DNA of 64,000 nucleotides from Sphingomonadales bacterium (GCA_027491235.1 JAIXWO010000010.1:1-64000), one strand, 5' to 3'; positions 8,373 to 17,736 are shown, counted from the first letter of the stretch. Numbers and translations are program-made. Notes: a model not told the origin generated them from the sequence alone.

Positions 8373-9629
8373 ATGGCGCGCTTTGAATTCCGCTTGCCCG
8401 ACATTGGCGAAGGCATTGCCGAGGCAGAGATTGTCGCCTGGCATGTGAAGGTCGGTGATACCGTGTCCGAAGATCAGGGCGTGGCCGACATGATGACTGA
8501 CAAGGCCACCGTCGAGATGGAGTCGCCCGTGAGTGGCACGGTGATCGAAGTCGCAGGCGATGTCGGCGATATGATCCCCATTGGATCGACGCTGCTGGTG
8601 ATTGAAACGGAAAGTGAGGAGGTCGCGACGCCTGCCGCGCCGGAGACCGATGTCCTGTCCGGCACCGATCTGGAAGTCGCCCCCGAACAGCATATGCCGG
8701 AAGCGCCTTTAACGCCGTTCATCCCGGCCCCACACCCGGAAGCAACCGAGATCAGCGTGCCACAGCCCTCCGCGCAGGCGCTCGCTTCACCGGCGGTGCG
8801 GGCACGGGCCAAGGAATTGGGGGTTGATCTGTCGCAGGTGAAGGCCCGCGAGGGCGGCCGTGTCCGCCATGCCGATCTCGACGCCTATCTGACGTATCAT
8901 GGCGGCCAAGGTTATCGCGCGGCAGGCACGACGCGTGCCGACGAGGCCATCAAGGTCGTCGGTATGCGCCGCCGCATTGCCGAGAACATGGCCGCATCCA
9001 AGCGGCACATTCCGCACTTCACTTATGTTGAAGAGATCGAAGTGACCGCGCTGGAGGCGATGCGCGGCGATTTGAACGCCCACCGCGGGGACCGGCCGAA
9101 ACTCACCATGCTGCCGCTGATGATCGTCGCGATCTGCAAGGCGCTGCCCGATTTCCCGATGATCAACGCGCGCTATGATGATGAGGCCGGCATCGTCACC
9201 CGCCATGGCGCCGTGCACCTTGGCATGGCCACGCAGACCGACGCCGGGCTGATGGTCCCCGTCATCCGGGACGCGCAGGCGAAGAATGTCTGGCAGCTCG
9301 CTGGCGAGATTACGCGACTGGCTGAGGCCGCGCGCACTGGTAAGGCGAAGTCCGAAGAGCTGTCTGGCTCTACGCTGACCGTGACGTCGCTCGGGCCTCT
9401 TGGCGGCATCGCGACGACGCCGGTCATCAACCGCCCCGAAGTCGCCATCATCGGCCCCAACAAGATCGTGGAGCGACCCATCTTCGTCGGTGACGACATT
9501 GTCCGCGCCAAGCTGATGAACTTGTCGATCAGCTGCGACCACCGCGTCGTCGATGGCTGGGATGCCGCGAGCTTTGTGCAGGCGGTCAAGAAGCTTTTGG
9601 AAACACCTGTCCTGCTGTTCGCGGATTAG
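8373..9629 (+). CDS. bkdB: Branched-chain 2-oxoacid dehydrogenase E2 (dihydrolipoyl acyltransferase)
   Basis: A 418-residue core subunit that passes the acyl group from E1 to CoA. Order of domains: a single lipoyl domain (1-80) with MTDKATVEM, where Lys44 should carry lipoate; a proline-rich linker; a small E1/E3-binding domain (SPAVRARAKELGVDLSQV, about 137-175); and the catalytic domain ending in ISCDHRVVDGWDAASF, with its active-site His and Asp. No E3 (lipoamide dehydrogenase) gene follows, so E3 is probably shared with other complexes. The operon ends before an inverted repeat at 9646-9803. Confidence 0.94.
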   Translation: MARFEFRLPDIGEGIAEAEIVAWHVKVGDTVSEDQGVADMMTDKATVEMESPVSGTVIEVAGDVGDMIPIGSTLLVIETESEEVATPAAPETDVLSGTDLEVAPEQHMPEAPLTPFIPAPHPEATEISVPQPSAQALASPAVRARAKELGVDLSQVKAREGGRVRHADLDAYLTYHGGQGYRAAGTTRADEAIKVVGMRRRIAENMAASKRHIPHFTYVEEIEVTALEAMRGDLNAHRGDRPKLTMLPLMIVAICKALPDFPMINARYDDEAGIVTRHGAVHLGMATQTDAGLMVPVIRDAQAKNVWQLAGEITRLAEAARTGKAKSEELSGSTLTVTSLGPLGGIATTPVINRPEVAIIGPNKIVERPIFVGDDIVRAKLMNLSISCDHRVVDGWDAASFVQAVKKLLETPVLLFAD

Positions 9630-9645
9630 GTCTCATCCGTTTCTC

Positions 9646-9803
9646 CGTCGCCCCGTGCTTGACACGGGGCATGGCTCTTCTTGCCCCTCGATAATTGGCA
9701 TGATGCCCGGATGGCCCGGCCTCCCAGCGCAGTGAGCCACTTCAGGCTGAGATCTGAAGCCGGACGGAGGTTAGCCAAGCCCCGTGTCAAGCACGGGGCG
9801 ACG
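9646..9803. repeat. 25-bp perfect inverted repeat flanking a 108-bp spacer
   Basis: The left arm 9646-9670 (CGTCGCCCCGTGCTTGACAC, continuing GGGGC) is the exact complement of the right arm 9779-9803. Each arm is itself a small hairpin, CCCCGTG-CTTGA-CACGGGG. It lies between convergent genes, bkdB and the amidase, and belongs to another class of dispersed palindrome of the REP/BIME type. It may help terminate transcription from both sides. Confidence 0.8.
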
Positions 9804-9887
9804 TGGATGGAAACAGTGGAGATCAGCTCTCCAGTGACAAGCTCAGGGCGAGCGGGAGTGGGCCCTGCGAGATATCCCCTGAACGCC

Positions 9888-11216
9888 TCACCAAAAAGCA
9901 GGCGGCGGCGCATAACCCCGGATGCGGTCATTCAGCATCCGCGCTTGTGCGATCAGCATCGCCTCCCCGCCTACAGGGCCAATCAGGTGCAGGCCGATGG
10001 GCAAGTCCATATGGTCTCGCCCGGCTGGAATGGTGATGGCGGGCAAACCAGCAACATTGGCGAGCACCGTGAAATCGGCGATCGAGACCGGCATCGGCGC
10101 GCCTGCCTCTACGGCGGTGACCGGCGTGGTCGGCGTCACCAATATGCCGTTGCTGCCAATCTCCCGCCGGAGCATCTGGGAAATCTGGTCAACCAGCACG
10201 CGGTCGCCCCGAAGCGCCTCTTCATCCCGGTCCACCACGCGTTCGAGGATACGGCTCACCTCATCTGACACCCGCGCGCAACGTTCCTCACCCAGATCAA
10301 CCAGCGTTGGGATAAGGTCACGCATCGCCAAAACATAGGTCGCCTTGCGGACTGCGGCGCAATCGGGACGGACCGCAATCTCCCCCTGACGGTCCGGCAA
10401 ATCGGCTTGGATCAGCGCTAGCTTTTCCGCGATTTCGTCGTCCACCGACGTGCCGCCATGATTGGCCAATGCCGAAAAGTGAGACCGGCGCATCGCCGTT
10501 GCGAGATCAGGTGAACACAGAACATTGGTGAGGATCGCCATGTCATCCATTGACCGCGTGATCGGCCCAATGGCGTCGAACCGCGCCGAAAAGGGCACAA
10601 GCCCTGCCGTCAAAATCGTGCCGGGCGTGGGCTTCAGACCATAGACCCCACAAAAGGCAGAGGGGATCCGGATGGACCCCAATGTGTCCGTTCCCATCGC
10701 AGCCACGCAAAAGCCCGCCGCAACTGCCGCGGCACTGCCGCCCGATGAGCCACCGGGGGAGCGGTTATGCCCATGCGGATTGAGGCAACGCCCGAAAAAG
10801 GGATTGTCCGTTGTCGCGCCAATGGCCGCTTCATGCATATTTGTGGTGCCGATGATGATCGCCCCTGCGTCACGCAGCTTCTGGACAACGGGCGCATCCT
10901 CCTCAGCAATCATACCGCGCCGCGCGTCCATGCCGGCGGCAAGCTCCAGCCCCTTCACCGCAATGTTCGATTTGATCGCAATGGGAATGCCCTCGAGCGG
11001 ACGGCGGCTGTCAGCGGCAAAACGGGCGTCACTCACGAACGCGGCGGCGCGCGCGCCTTTGGCATCTACCTCTACAAAGCTGCGCAGTCGATCATCAAGG
11101 GACGCAATGCGGGCGACAAAATGGTCCAGCACCACCGATGGTGATGCCTCGCCCCGGGCAAAGGCATTGTGAAGTTCAGCAATGCCAAGGCGATGGAAGT
11201 CCCCCGACTTCGGCAT
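9888..11216 (-). CDS. Amidase (amidase-signature family)
   Basis: A 442-residue amidase-signature enzyme. The Ser-cisSer-Lys triad can be placed: Lys in GIPIAIKSNIAVKG, the Gly/Ser-rich signature NRSPGGSSGGSAAAVAAG, and the nucleophile Ser in TDTLGSIRIPSAFCG. Such enzymes hydrolyse carboxamides, and many are catabolic. GatA is less likely because the motif is LGSIRIPSA and no gatB or gatC is nearby. The substrate cannot be inferred. It stands alone, convergent with the bkd operon. Confidence 0.85.
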   Translation of the reverse strand: MPKSGDFHRLGIAELHNAFARGEASPSVVLDHFVARIASLDDRLRSFVEVDAKGARAAAFVSDARFAADSRRPLEGIPIAIKSNIAVKGLELAAGMDARRGMIAEEDAPVVQKLRDAGAIIIGTTNMHEAAIGATTDNPFFGRCLNPHGHNRSPGGSSGGSAAAVAAGFCVAAMGTDTLGSIRIPSAFCGVYGLKPTPGTILTAGLVPFSARFDAIGPITRSMDDMAILTNVLCSPDLATAMRRSHFSALANHGGTSVDDEIAEKLALIQADLPDRQGEIAVRPDCAAVRKATYVLAMRDLIPTLVDLGEERCARVSDEVSRILERVVDRDEEALRGDRVLVDQISQMLRREIGSNGILVTPTTPVTAVEAGAPMPVSIADFTVLANVAGLPAITIPAGRDHMDLPIGLHLIGPVGGEAMLIAQARMLNDRIRGYAPPPAFW

Positions 11217-11386
11217 GTGGCTCTTTCCGTTCTTTGCGACCTGACCCTTTATTGAGCCTTGCCCCCACTATGGCATCAATTTTGCGCCAGCCGTCAATAG
11301 GCAATCCAAATGAGGGAACGAAAGAAGGGGCCGGGAACGCGGTTTAGTGCGCGCGCCCAGCCCCGTCTTCATCGCTTCACTATGCC

Positions 11387-11995
11387 TTAGGCGAAGGTCA
11401 CCTTCGTCGTCGTTCGACGCCGACGCATCGCGCTACCGACCAAGCCAAAGCCGCCGAGCATCATTGCCCATGCCGCAGGCTCGGGCACATTTGACGTCAC
11501 GTTGGTGAAGACAAAGCCCAGATCTTCGTAATCCAGATCACCGCCACCATTCAGGTCTTCAAACCCGACATAGGTACCGGCTGGCAGGCCGAAATCACCG
11601 CCTGCATAGGATGTTGCGTAAATGTGAGTGATGCCGTCCGTATTCAGAGACCGTTTTGAGTAGAAGAGGTCACCCGTATCGGTCACGCGCAGCCTGAAGG
11701 TCAGGACATCGCCTGCCGTCACCGGACCGAAATTCAGAGAGTCACCTATGGCGGACGTCTGGTTGTTCAGCCCTTCAATGCCGGTATCAACGCCATTAAC
11801 GAGCAGACCGAGCAGATTGGTAAAGGAGCCGCCATTGCCCGCGAAATACGCAATGATGTCACCCGTCGAGGCCGCCGTGAAGCTATAGTCGATCGGGTTC
11901 ACTGTTCCGGGGTTCGGATAGATCGGAATTGCGGCTTGTGCCTGGCTCGTCAGCAATGCGGCGCCACTGGCCAAAGCGAGTAGATATGTCTTCAT
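11387..11995 (-). CDS. PEPxxWA-CTERM sorting-domain protein
   Basis: A 202-residue exported protein. The start at 11995 gives a clean signal peptide (MKTYLLALASGAALLTSQAQA) with AAGGAGAG just upstream on the coding strand. A longer frame from 12073 lacks these features. The C-terminus VPEPAAWAMMLGGFGLVGSA followed by MRRRR is the PEPxxWA-CTERM sorting signal typical of sphingomonads: PEP motif, membrane segment, Arg cluster. It is recognised by an exosortase-type system that is not in this window. The body is Asn/Gly-rich beta sequence with no catalytic motif. A surface or matrix role is likely. Confidence 0.88.
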   Translation of the reverse strand: MKTYLLALASGAALLTSQAQAAIPIYPNPGTVNPIDYSFTAASTGDIIAYFAGNGGSFTNLLGLLVNGVDTGIEGLNNQTSAIGDSLNFGPVTAGDVLTFRLRVTDTGDLFYSKRSLNTDGITHIYATSYAGGDFGLPAGTYVGFEDLNGGGDLDYEDLGFVFTNVTSNVPEPAAWAMMLGGFGLVGSAMRRRRTTTKVTFA

Positions 11996-12137
11996 GTCGG
12001 CTCTCCTTCGTTCGAATGAGTGCGACCCGACGTTATATCTTCTTTTGTAACTCTTCCTTAACCCAAAAACCAACGAGATCCTTATGACTTAGGTTAGGGG
12101 TCTGTCCCAAAGCAGGATTTCGGGACAGCTCGGGAAT

Positions 12138-15100
12138 CTAGGAGACGAGTGCCAGCCTTGGCATTTCAGCAGCGGATAAAGCCACGGAGACGACACCCGG
12201 CAAAGCCTCCATGCGCGCCGCCAGTTCGGCGTCCAGCGCAAAGCTGCGGCCCAGCCGGACGCGGGCCGAAGCGCCATGCTCAAGTTCGGCTTGAACGACA
12301 ACTTCCCCTCGTCCGCCGCTCTCCCCGTGGAGCAAAGCTGCCAAAGCGGAGATCGCCGCCACATCAGACACAGTGATGGCCGCCAGCAACCGGCTGTTGG
12401 CGGCAAGCCCTTCCATGGGCTGGATCCGCTTGATCGTGATGCGCGGGGTTTCCTCGCCCGGCTGCCGGTCCAGTTCGACGGTGATGAGGCCACAGCTATT
12501 GGTCTTGGCCGCCTCTTCCATTTCCTTGGCCGTCAACTCGTCAAAGCAGCTGGCGATGAACTGGCCGGTGGCATCAGACACAGCGCAATTGGCATAGCGG
12601 CGTCCCCGCGCCGAGGTCCGCCATTTCACGTCTTCAATCAGCACCGCCATCACGGCACCTGTGCGGGCACCATCGGCAGGGGCAGGCTGACCGCACAGCG
12701 CCGCATAATCCCGCGCGCCGTGCGCTGAGGCGACATGGCGATAGCGGTCAATCGGATGAGCGGAGAAGTAGAAGCCAAATGCCTCCCGCTCCTGCGCCAT
12801 ACGCTCAGCCAAGGACCAATGCGCGCCCGGCGGAAGCTTGATCGCAACGACCTTATGCTCGTCTCCGCCAAACAGACCGCCCTGCCCGCTGGTGCGGGAA
12901 TGTTCGGCCTCGGCCGCAACGGCGAGAAGCGTTTCCGCAATCGCATGGACGCCCGCCCGGTTTGGCTCCAGCGCATCAAACGCGCCACCGGCGGCCAGAC
13001 TTTCGATCTGGCGGCGGTTCACGACGCGCGGGCTGATCCGGCCTGCAAAATCATCAAGCGACGTGAACGGCCCATTGGCTTCACGTTCGGCCACAACCAG
13101 TTCCATCGCGCCTTCACCCACGCCCTTGAGCGCGCCGAGCGCACAGCGGACGCCGACCACATCTTCCTGCGGCTCCACCTCAAAATCAGCGCCGCTAATG
13201 TTGATGCAGGGGGCCAGCGCAGGCACGCCCAGACGGCGCATATCGTCCATGAAGATCGACAGCTTGTCGGTGTTCGAAATGTCGAAGCTCATTGAGCCTG
13301 CGAAAAACTCCGCCGGGAAATGCGCCTTCAACCACGCCGTTTGATAGGCGAGCAGCGCATAAGCCGCAGCGTGTGACTTGTTGAAGCCATAGCCTGCGAA
13401 CTTGTCGATCAAGTCGAACAGCTCGTTCGCTTTGGCCGCCTCAATGGCGTTATGCTCCGCACAGCCCGCGACGAAGATGGCGCGCTGTTCGTCCATCTCC
13501 TTCTGGATCTTTTTGCCCATCGCGCGGCGAAGCATGTCTGCGCCGCCAAGCGTGTAACCGGCCAATATCTGCGCGGCCTGCATGACCTGTTCCTGATAGA
13601 CGAAAATCCCGTAGGTTTCGGACAAGATGCCTTCGAGCAGCGGGTGCGGATATTCAATAGGCACGCGCCCGTTCTTGCGGTCACCAAAGAGCGGGATGTT
13701 GTCCATCGGGCCCGGTCGGTAAAGCGACACGAGCGCGATGATGTCGCCAAAGTTGGACGGACGCACGGCCGCGAGCGTGCGGCGCATCCCTTCCGATTCC
13801 AGCTGGAACACGCCGACGGTGTCACCCTTTTGCAGCAAGGCGTAGACGCCCGCATCATCCCAGGTCAGGCCATCGACATCGGGCCGCGTGCCGGTGCGCC
13901 GCTCAATCAGGTCGAGCGCGCGCTGGATGACGGACAGCGTTTTGAGGCCCAGAAAGTCGAACTTCACCAGCCCCGCGCCTTCGACATATTTCATGTCGAA
14001 CTGCGTCACCGGCATGTCGGAGCGTGGATCGCGATAAAGCGGCACAAGCTGGTCGAGCGGACGGTCCCCAATGACCACACCGGCTGCGTGGGTGGAACTA
14101 TGGCGCGGCAGCCCTTCCAGCTTCATCGCCAGATCGAGCAACTGGCGGACCTGCCGATCATTCTTATATTCCGCCGCCAGCTCACTCACGCCATTCAGCG
14201 CGCGGTCCAGCGTCCAAGGGTCGGTCGGGTGGTTCGGGATCAGCTTGGCCAGCCGGTCGACCTGCCCATAGCTCATCTGGAGCACGCGGCCTGTATCTTT
14301 CAGAACGGCGCGCGCCTTCATCGTCCCGAAGGTGATGATCTGCGCGACATGGTCCGCGCCATATTTCTGCTGGACGTAGCGGATGACTTCGCCACGCCGC
14401 GTTTCGCAGAAATCGATGTCGAAGTCGGGCATCGACACACGTTCCGGATTGAGGAAACGTTCAAACAGCAGCCCGAGCTTGATCGGATCAAGATCGGTGA
14501 TCGTCAGCGACCAGGCGACAACGGAGCCAGCACCGGACCCACGGCCGGGGCCCACTGCAATGCCATTGTCTTTCGCCCATTTGATGAAGTCAGCAACGAT
14601 CAGGAAGTAGCCCGGAAAGCCCATCTGGACGATGACGTTGAGCTCAAAATCGAGACGCTGGAAATACACATCCCGGTCCGCATCCGGGATTTGCGCCAAC
14701 CGGCGTTCCAGCCCGGCCGTGGCGTCGGCGCGAAGCTGATCTGCCTCGCCTGCCTTATCGCCGACTGTTGGCAGGATCGGATCACGCTTTGGGGCCATGA
14801 CCGCGCAGCGCTGCGCCACGACAAGCGTATTGGCCAGCGCCTCGGGCAGGTCCTCAAACAGACGCTGCATCTCCTTGGCGGGCTTCATCCAAGCATCGGG
14901 CGAACTGCGGGCGCGATCTTCGCTTTCCACATAGGCGCTGGCCGCGATGCACAGCATGGCATCGTGCGCGGCGTGGAAGTCTGCCTCTGCAAAGTTCGCC
15001 GGATTGGAGGCGACGAGCGGAATGTCCTTGGCATAGGCCAGATCGAGCAGGGCGGCTTCCGATGCGCCCTCAACCGGATCAAGCCTGCGGGAGACTTCGA

Positions 15101-15614
15101 TGTAGAGCCGGTCGGGGAAAAGCGACATCAGACGGGTGACGTAGGCATCTGCCGCACCGTCCTGCCCATCCGCAAGCAACCGGCACAGCGCACCTTCGCC
15201 CCCCGCCGTGAGCGCGATCAGTCCATCGGTGTGCCCGGCCAGCTTGTCAAAGTTGACATGCGGCGGCTCTTCCGGCGGACGTGCCAAGTGGGCCGCAGAA
15301 ACCAGCGCGCAAAGATTTTGATAGCCCGCCTCATCCTGCGCAAAGAGCGCCAGCGAATCGTAAACCAAGGATGTCCCGTCCGGCCGGTCCGGACGCTGGA
15401 CGGTCAACAGAGTTGCGATAATGGGCTGGACACCCGCGCCCTTGCAGCCATCCGAAAATTGCGGCGCGGCGTAAAGCCCGTTGCGGTCACACACAGCGAC
15501 CGCAGGAAAGCCCAGTTCCTTCGCCCGTTTGGCAATCGCCTTCGGCTCAATTGCGCCCTCCAGCATCGTGTAGGCCGAAAAGACTCGCAGGGGCACAAAG
15601 GGGGAAAAGGACAT
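12138..15614 (-). CDS. dnaE: DNA polymerase III alpha subunit
   Basis: The replicative polymerase catalytic subunit, 1158 residues, full length. PHP domain at about 5-280, then palm and fingers with GPGRGSGAGSVVAW and the catalytic MPDFDIDFCETRR, the tandem HhH and fingers region (KSHAAAYALLAYQTAWLKAHFP), an OB domain near residue 1000 and a C-terminal tau-binding region. The PHP domain has lost canonical metal ligands: the usual HxH near the start reads FVPLRVFS, and the usual TDH reads CDR. It is therefore unlikely to bind metal, and proofreading should depend on a separate DnaQ subunit. Confidence 0.96.
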   Translation of the reverse strand: MSFSPFVPLRVFSAYTMLEGAIEPKAIAKRAKELGFPAVAVCDRNGLYAAPQFSDGCKGAGVQPIIATLLTVQRPDRPDGTSLVYDSLALFAQDEAGYQNLCALVSAAHLARPPEEPPHVNFDKLAGHTDGLIALTAGGEGALCRLLADGQDGAADAYVTRLMSLFPDRLYIEVSRRLDPVEGASEAALLDLAYAKDIPLVASNPANFAEADFHAAHDAMLCIAASAYVESEDRARSSPDAWMKPAKEMQRLFEDLPEALANTLVVAQRCAVMAPKRDPILPTVGDKAGEADQLRADATAGLERRLAQIPDADRDVYFQRLDFELNVIVQMGFPGYFLIVADFIKWAKDNGIAVGPGRGSGAGSVVAWSLTITDLDPIKLGLLFERFLNPERVSMPDFDIDFCETRRGEVIRYVQQKYGADHVAQIITFGTMKARAVLKDTGRVLQMSYGQVDRLAKLIPNHPTDPWTLDRALNGVSELAAEYKNDRQVRQLLDLAMKLEGLPRHSSTHAAGVVIGDRPLDQLVPLYRDPRSDMPVTQFDMKYVEGAGLVKFDFLGLKTLSVIQRALDLIERRTGTRPDVDGLTWDDAGVYALLQKGDTVGVFQLESEGMRRTLAAVRPSNFGDIIALVSLYRPGPMDNIPLFGDRKNGRVPIEYPHPLLEGILSETYGIFVYQEQVMQAAQILAGYTLGGADMLRRAMGKKIQKEMDEQRAIFVAGCAEHNAIEAAKANELFDLIDKFAGYGFNKSHAAAYALLAYQTAWLKAHFPAEFFAGSMSFDISNTDKLSIFMDDMRRLGVPALAPCINISGADFEVEPQEDVVGVRCALGALKGVGEGAMELVVAEREANGPFTSLDDFAGRISPRVVNRRQIESLAAGGAFDALEPNRAGVHAIAETLLAVAAEAEHSRTSGQGGLFGGDEHKVVAIKLPPGAHWSLAERMAQEREAFGFYFSAHPIDRYRHVASAHGARDYAALCGQPAPADGARTGAVMAVLIEDVKWRTSARGRRYANCAVSDATGQFIASCFDELTAKEMEEAAKTNSCGLITVELDRQPGEETPRITIKRIQPMEGLAANSRLLAAITVSDVAAISALAALLHGESGGRGEVVVQAELEHGASARVRLGRSFALDAELAARMEALPGVVSVALSAAEMPRLALVS

Positions 15615-15691
15615 GACGGGACTGTAGGCAGCGCAGGCGGCGTTGTTAACAGGGCCGATGGACGGAGTTGGGGATAAGTTCGGGCCACTTC

Positions 15692-15797
15692 ATTCGTCAT
15701 CCTGAACTTGTTTCAGGATAACGGGCTTGGGCGTCCGCTTCGGCTGATGGATATGCTGCTCAGCCCGGTTATGCTGAAACAAGTTCAGCATGACGAA
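15692..15797. repeat. Dispersed palindromic repeat (TGAACTTGTTTCA family)
   Basis: The left hairpin TCCTGAACTTGTTTCAGGA and the right hairpin TGCTGAAACAAGTTCAGCA are about 60 bases apart, enclosed by TTCGTCA and TGACGAA. It is the same family as 3614-3724 and 5034-5144, but here the CCTGAA arm comes first and the GCTGAA arm second, and each end forms its own hairpin. It lies between the divergent promoter side of dnaE and the 3' end of the glutathione peroxidase gene. Confidence 0.85.
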
Positions 15798-15830
15798 GGG
15801 GTGCTGGAGAGATCGCGGTTCTGCACCACT

Positions 15831-15859
15831 TTTATCCTCCCCCACCGGGGGAGGATAAA
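15831..15859. terminator. 13-bp stem hairpin, possible terminator for gpx
   Basis: TTTATCCTCCCCC (15831-15843) and GGGGGAGGATAAA (15847-15859) form a perfect 13-bp stem with a three-base loop. It lies seven bases past the stop codon of the minus-strand glutathione peroxidase gene. On that strand the stem begins and ends in A/T pairs, but no long U-run follows, so it may be a terminator or simply a short dispersed palindrome. Confidence 0.55.
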
Positions 15860-15866
15860 GAAACCC

Positions 15867-16343
15867 CTAAAGCAGCTTCTGGATATCCTTCTCAATGCTT
15901 TCCGGCTTGTCAGTCGGGGCATAACGGCCGACGACTTTGCCGTTCTTGTCGATGAGGAACTTGGTAAAATTCCACTTGATCGCCTTGGTACCGAGCAGGC
16001 CGGGCTTGGCTGATTTCAGATGGTCATAAAGCGGCTCCGCCTTGTCGCCATTGACTTCCACCTTCGCCATCAGCGGGAAGGACACATCATAGTTCAACGA
16101 GCAGAAGTTCGCGATTTCGGCGGCATCGCCGGGTTCCTGTGCGCCAAACTGGTTGCAGGGGAAGCCGAGCACGGTCAGGCCCTTGTCCCCATATTTGCGC
16201 TGCAGCTCTTCTAGCCCCTTATACTGTGGCGTGAAGCCGCATTTGGACGCGGTGTTGACGATCAGGATCGGCCCGCCCGCATAATCGGCCAGCTTCTGGT
16301 CACTGCCATCAGGTTTTTTCACTGTAAAATCATGGACGTTCAT
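15867..16343 (-). CDS. Glutathione peroxidase family (thiol peroxidase)
   Basis: A 158-residue cytosolic peroxidase that reduces H2O2 and organic hydroperoxides. Active-site residues visible are Cys35 in NTASKCGFTPQY, Gln69 in FPCNQFGAQEPG and Trp124-Asn125 in KWNFTKFL. Cys81 (NFCSLNYDVSFPL) is placed like the resolving cysteine of GPx enzymes that use thioredoxin rather than glutathione, so thioredoxin is the likely reductant. There is no signal peptide. It is divergent from the gene at 16402 with only 58 bases between them. Confidence 0.92.
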   Translation of the reverse strand: MNVHDFTVKKPDGSDQKLADYAGGPILIVNTASKCGFTPQYKGLEELQRKYGDKGLTVLGFPCNQFGAQEPGDAAEIANFCSLNYDVSFPLMAKVEVNGDKAEPLYDHLKSAKPGLLGTKAIKWNFTKFLIDKNGKVVGRYAPTDKPESIEKDIQKLL

Positions 16344-16401
16344 CGCGCGCTCCTCCTCTATCGTGGGAAGGTGCTAGCATAAGCTGATGCGAGGCTGCTA
16401 G

Positions 16402-17676
16402 ATGTCCGTCATGACATCGGCCGCCGTGCCCCTCCCCATGCCGAAGAAGAGCTGGTCCGCCGCGCGAAAGCTACTGGTGGGACTGCTAGGCGGCGTTCTG
16501 GTTCTTGCCTTCCTGACACTCAGCCTTTCGCCTGCGGTGGAAACCGCTGCACCGCCCGCTTCTGCCGATGTGATCGCCGCCCGCGCCGCGTTTGACCGGG
16601 TGCGCGCGCAAGCCGGGACCGGCAAGCCTGTCCCAACCTTCATCAGTTGGCGCGAGGCGCAGGGCGGAAGCCTTCTGCTCGGCCGAGCACTGGGCATTCA
16701 ACGGCTACAGACAACGCAGGCGACCGACCGCGCCACGGTTGACGCGAGCCTGCCCGTCGGCCCGCTCTGGGCAAACATCTCTGCCACCGCCGTCCCGACA
16801 CAAGACCGGTTCCCGGACACCACGCTTCGGATCGGCTGGCTGACCCTCCCGCCTTTCGTCACACGCCCGCTGGCGAAGCTGGCCGTGTTCACACTGAACC
16901 TGCGTGGCGCGCAGATGAAAGCGCCTGATGACATGGTGCGCGGCCTGACGATCTCGCCCGCCGGACTCACAGCCCAGCTCAACTTGCCAAAGCGCACGCG
17001 TCTGCTGCGCCAGTTGAACGATGTGCAGGCCGAACCCGTTGATCCGGCGCTGGTTGCCAACACCTATTGCCGACTCTCGCGGGAGCAGGCGGCCAGCCCG
17101 TCCATGGGCCTTGCCACGCAGGTCCGCCGTGCGTTCAAAGAACGGCAGGCCGGCAGCAGCACGGACGGCGCCAACCGGGCCGCGTTCGTGGCACTTGCGA
17201 TGTTCACCGTCTCCCCCAATGCGGGAAATCTGGCGGGCGATGCGGTTGAAGCGACCAAGCCCTGCCGCATTGCGGCGCAACCTCTGATACTGCTCGGCCG
17301 GAACGATCTTGCCAAACACTGGGCGCTCTCCGCCGCGCTCGCCGCACTCTATGGCGAAGACATTTCGCAGGCGATGGGGACCTGGAAGGAAATTTCCGAC
17401 AGCGGACCCAATGGCTCAGGCTTTTCCTTTGTTGATCTGTCCGCCGACCGCTCCGGCATCCATTGGGCGATGAGGGCCGGTGACGTCTCACAGGCGGAGG
17501 CCACGCGCAGCGCTTTGGCGGGGATCACAGAAGTGCAGATCGTCCCGCTGCACGCCCTCGCTTTGTCGGAAGGCTTGACCGAGGCCGCGTTCCAGGCGCG
17601 CTATACGAGCACCGAAAGCCCGGAATATGCCGCGATGGTGGAGCGGATCGACCGCGTGCTGAAGGGGCAAGAATAA
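16402..17676 (+). CDS. Hypothetical protein with one N-terminal membrane anchor
   Basis: A 424-residue protein I do not recognise. Residues about 22-44 (ARKLLVGLLGGVLVLAFLTLSL) form one transmembrane helix after a short basic head, so the bulk should be periplasmic. The remainder is Ala-rich: an N-terminal part with predicted beta strands (TLRIGWLTLPPFVTRPLAKLAVFTLNL) and a C-terminal helical part that looks like repeat helices (AKHWALSAALAALYGEDISQAMGTWKEI). No catalytic motif is evident. It is divergent from the peroxidase and convergent with clpX, separated from it by a hairpin at 17684-17714. Confidence 0.7.
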   Translation: MSVMTSAAVPLPMPKKSWSAARKLLVGLLGGVLVLAFLTLSLSPAVETAAPPASADVIAARAAFDRVRAQAGTGKPVPTFISWREAQGGSLLLGRALGIQRLQTTQATDRATVDASLPVGPLWANISATAVPTQDRFPDTTLRIGWLTLPPFVTRPLAKLAVFTLNLRGAQMKAPDDMVRGLTISPAGLTAQLNLPKRTRLLRQLNDVQAEPVDPALVANTYCRLSREQAASPSMGLATQVRRAFKERQAGSSTDGANRAAFVALAMFTVSPNAGNLAGDAVEATKPCRIAAQPLILLGRNDLAKHWALSAALAALYGEDISQAMGTWKEISDSGPNGSGFSFVDLSADRSGIHWAMRAGDVSQAEATRSALAGITEVQIVPLHALALSEGLTEAAFQARYTSTESPEYAAMVERIDRVLKGQE

Positions 17677-17683
17677 GTTGATC

Positions 17684-17714
17684 TCGTCATGCTGAAACAA
17701 GTTCAGCATGACGA
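17684..17714. repeat. Single-hairpin palindromic repeat between convergent genes
   Basis: CGTCATGCTGAA and TTCAGCATGACG pair around the loop ACAAG. It is the minimal single-hairpin form of the family also seen at 3614, 5034 and 15692. It sits between the stops of the 424-residue protein gene and clpX, where it can act as a bidirectional terminator. Confidence 0.8.
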
Positions 17715-17736
17715 AAGTTGAGAAAACCGTCCCTGC

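Noticed and set aside
12102..12128. Hairpin CTGTCCC...GGGACAG after dnaE as a terminator
   Set aside because: The stem is only seven bases with a 13-base loop and no U-run on the dnaE strand.
13452..15677. A 741-codon open frame on the plus strand opposite dnaE
   Set aside because: It mirrors the codon bias of the dnaE strand; it has no ribosome-binding site, no recognisable domain and a composition rich in Arg/His/Gln, as expected of a shadow frame in GC-rich DNA.
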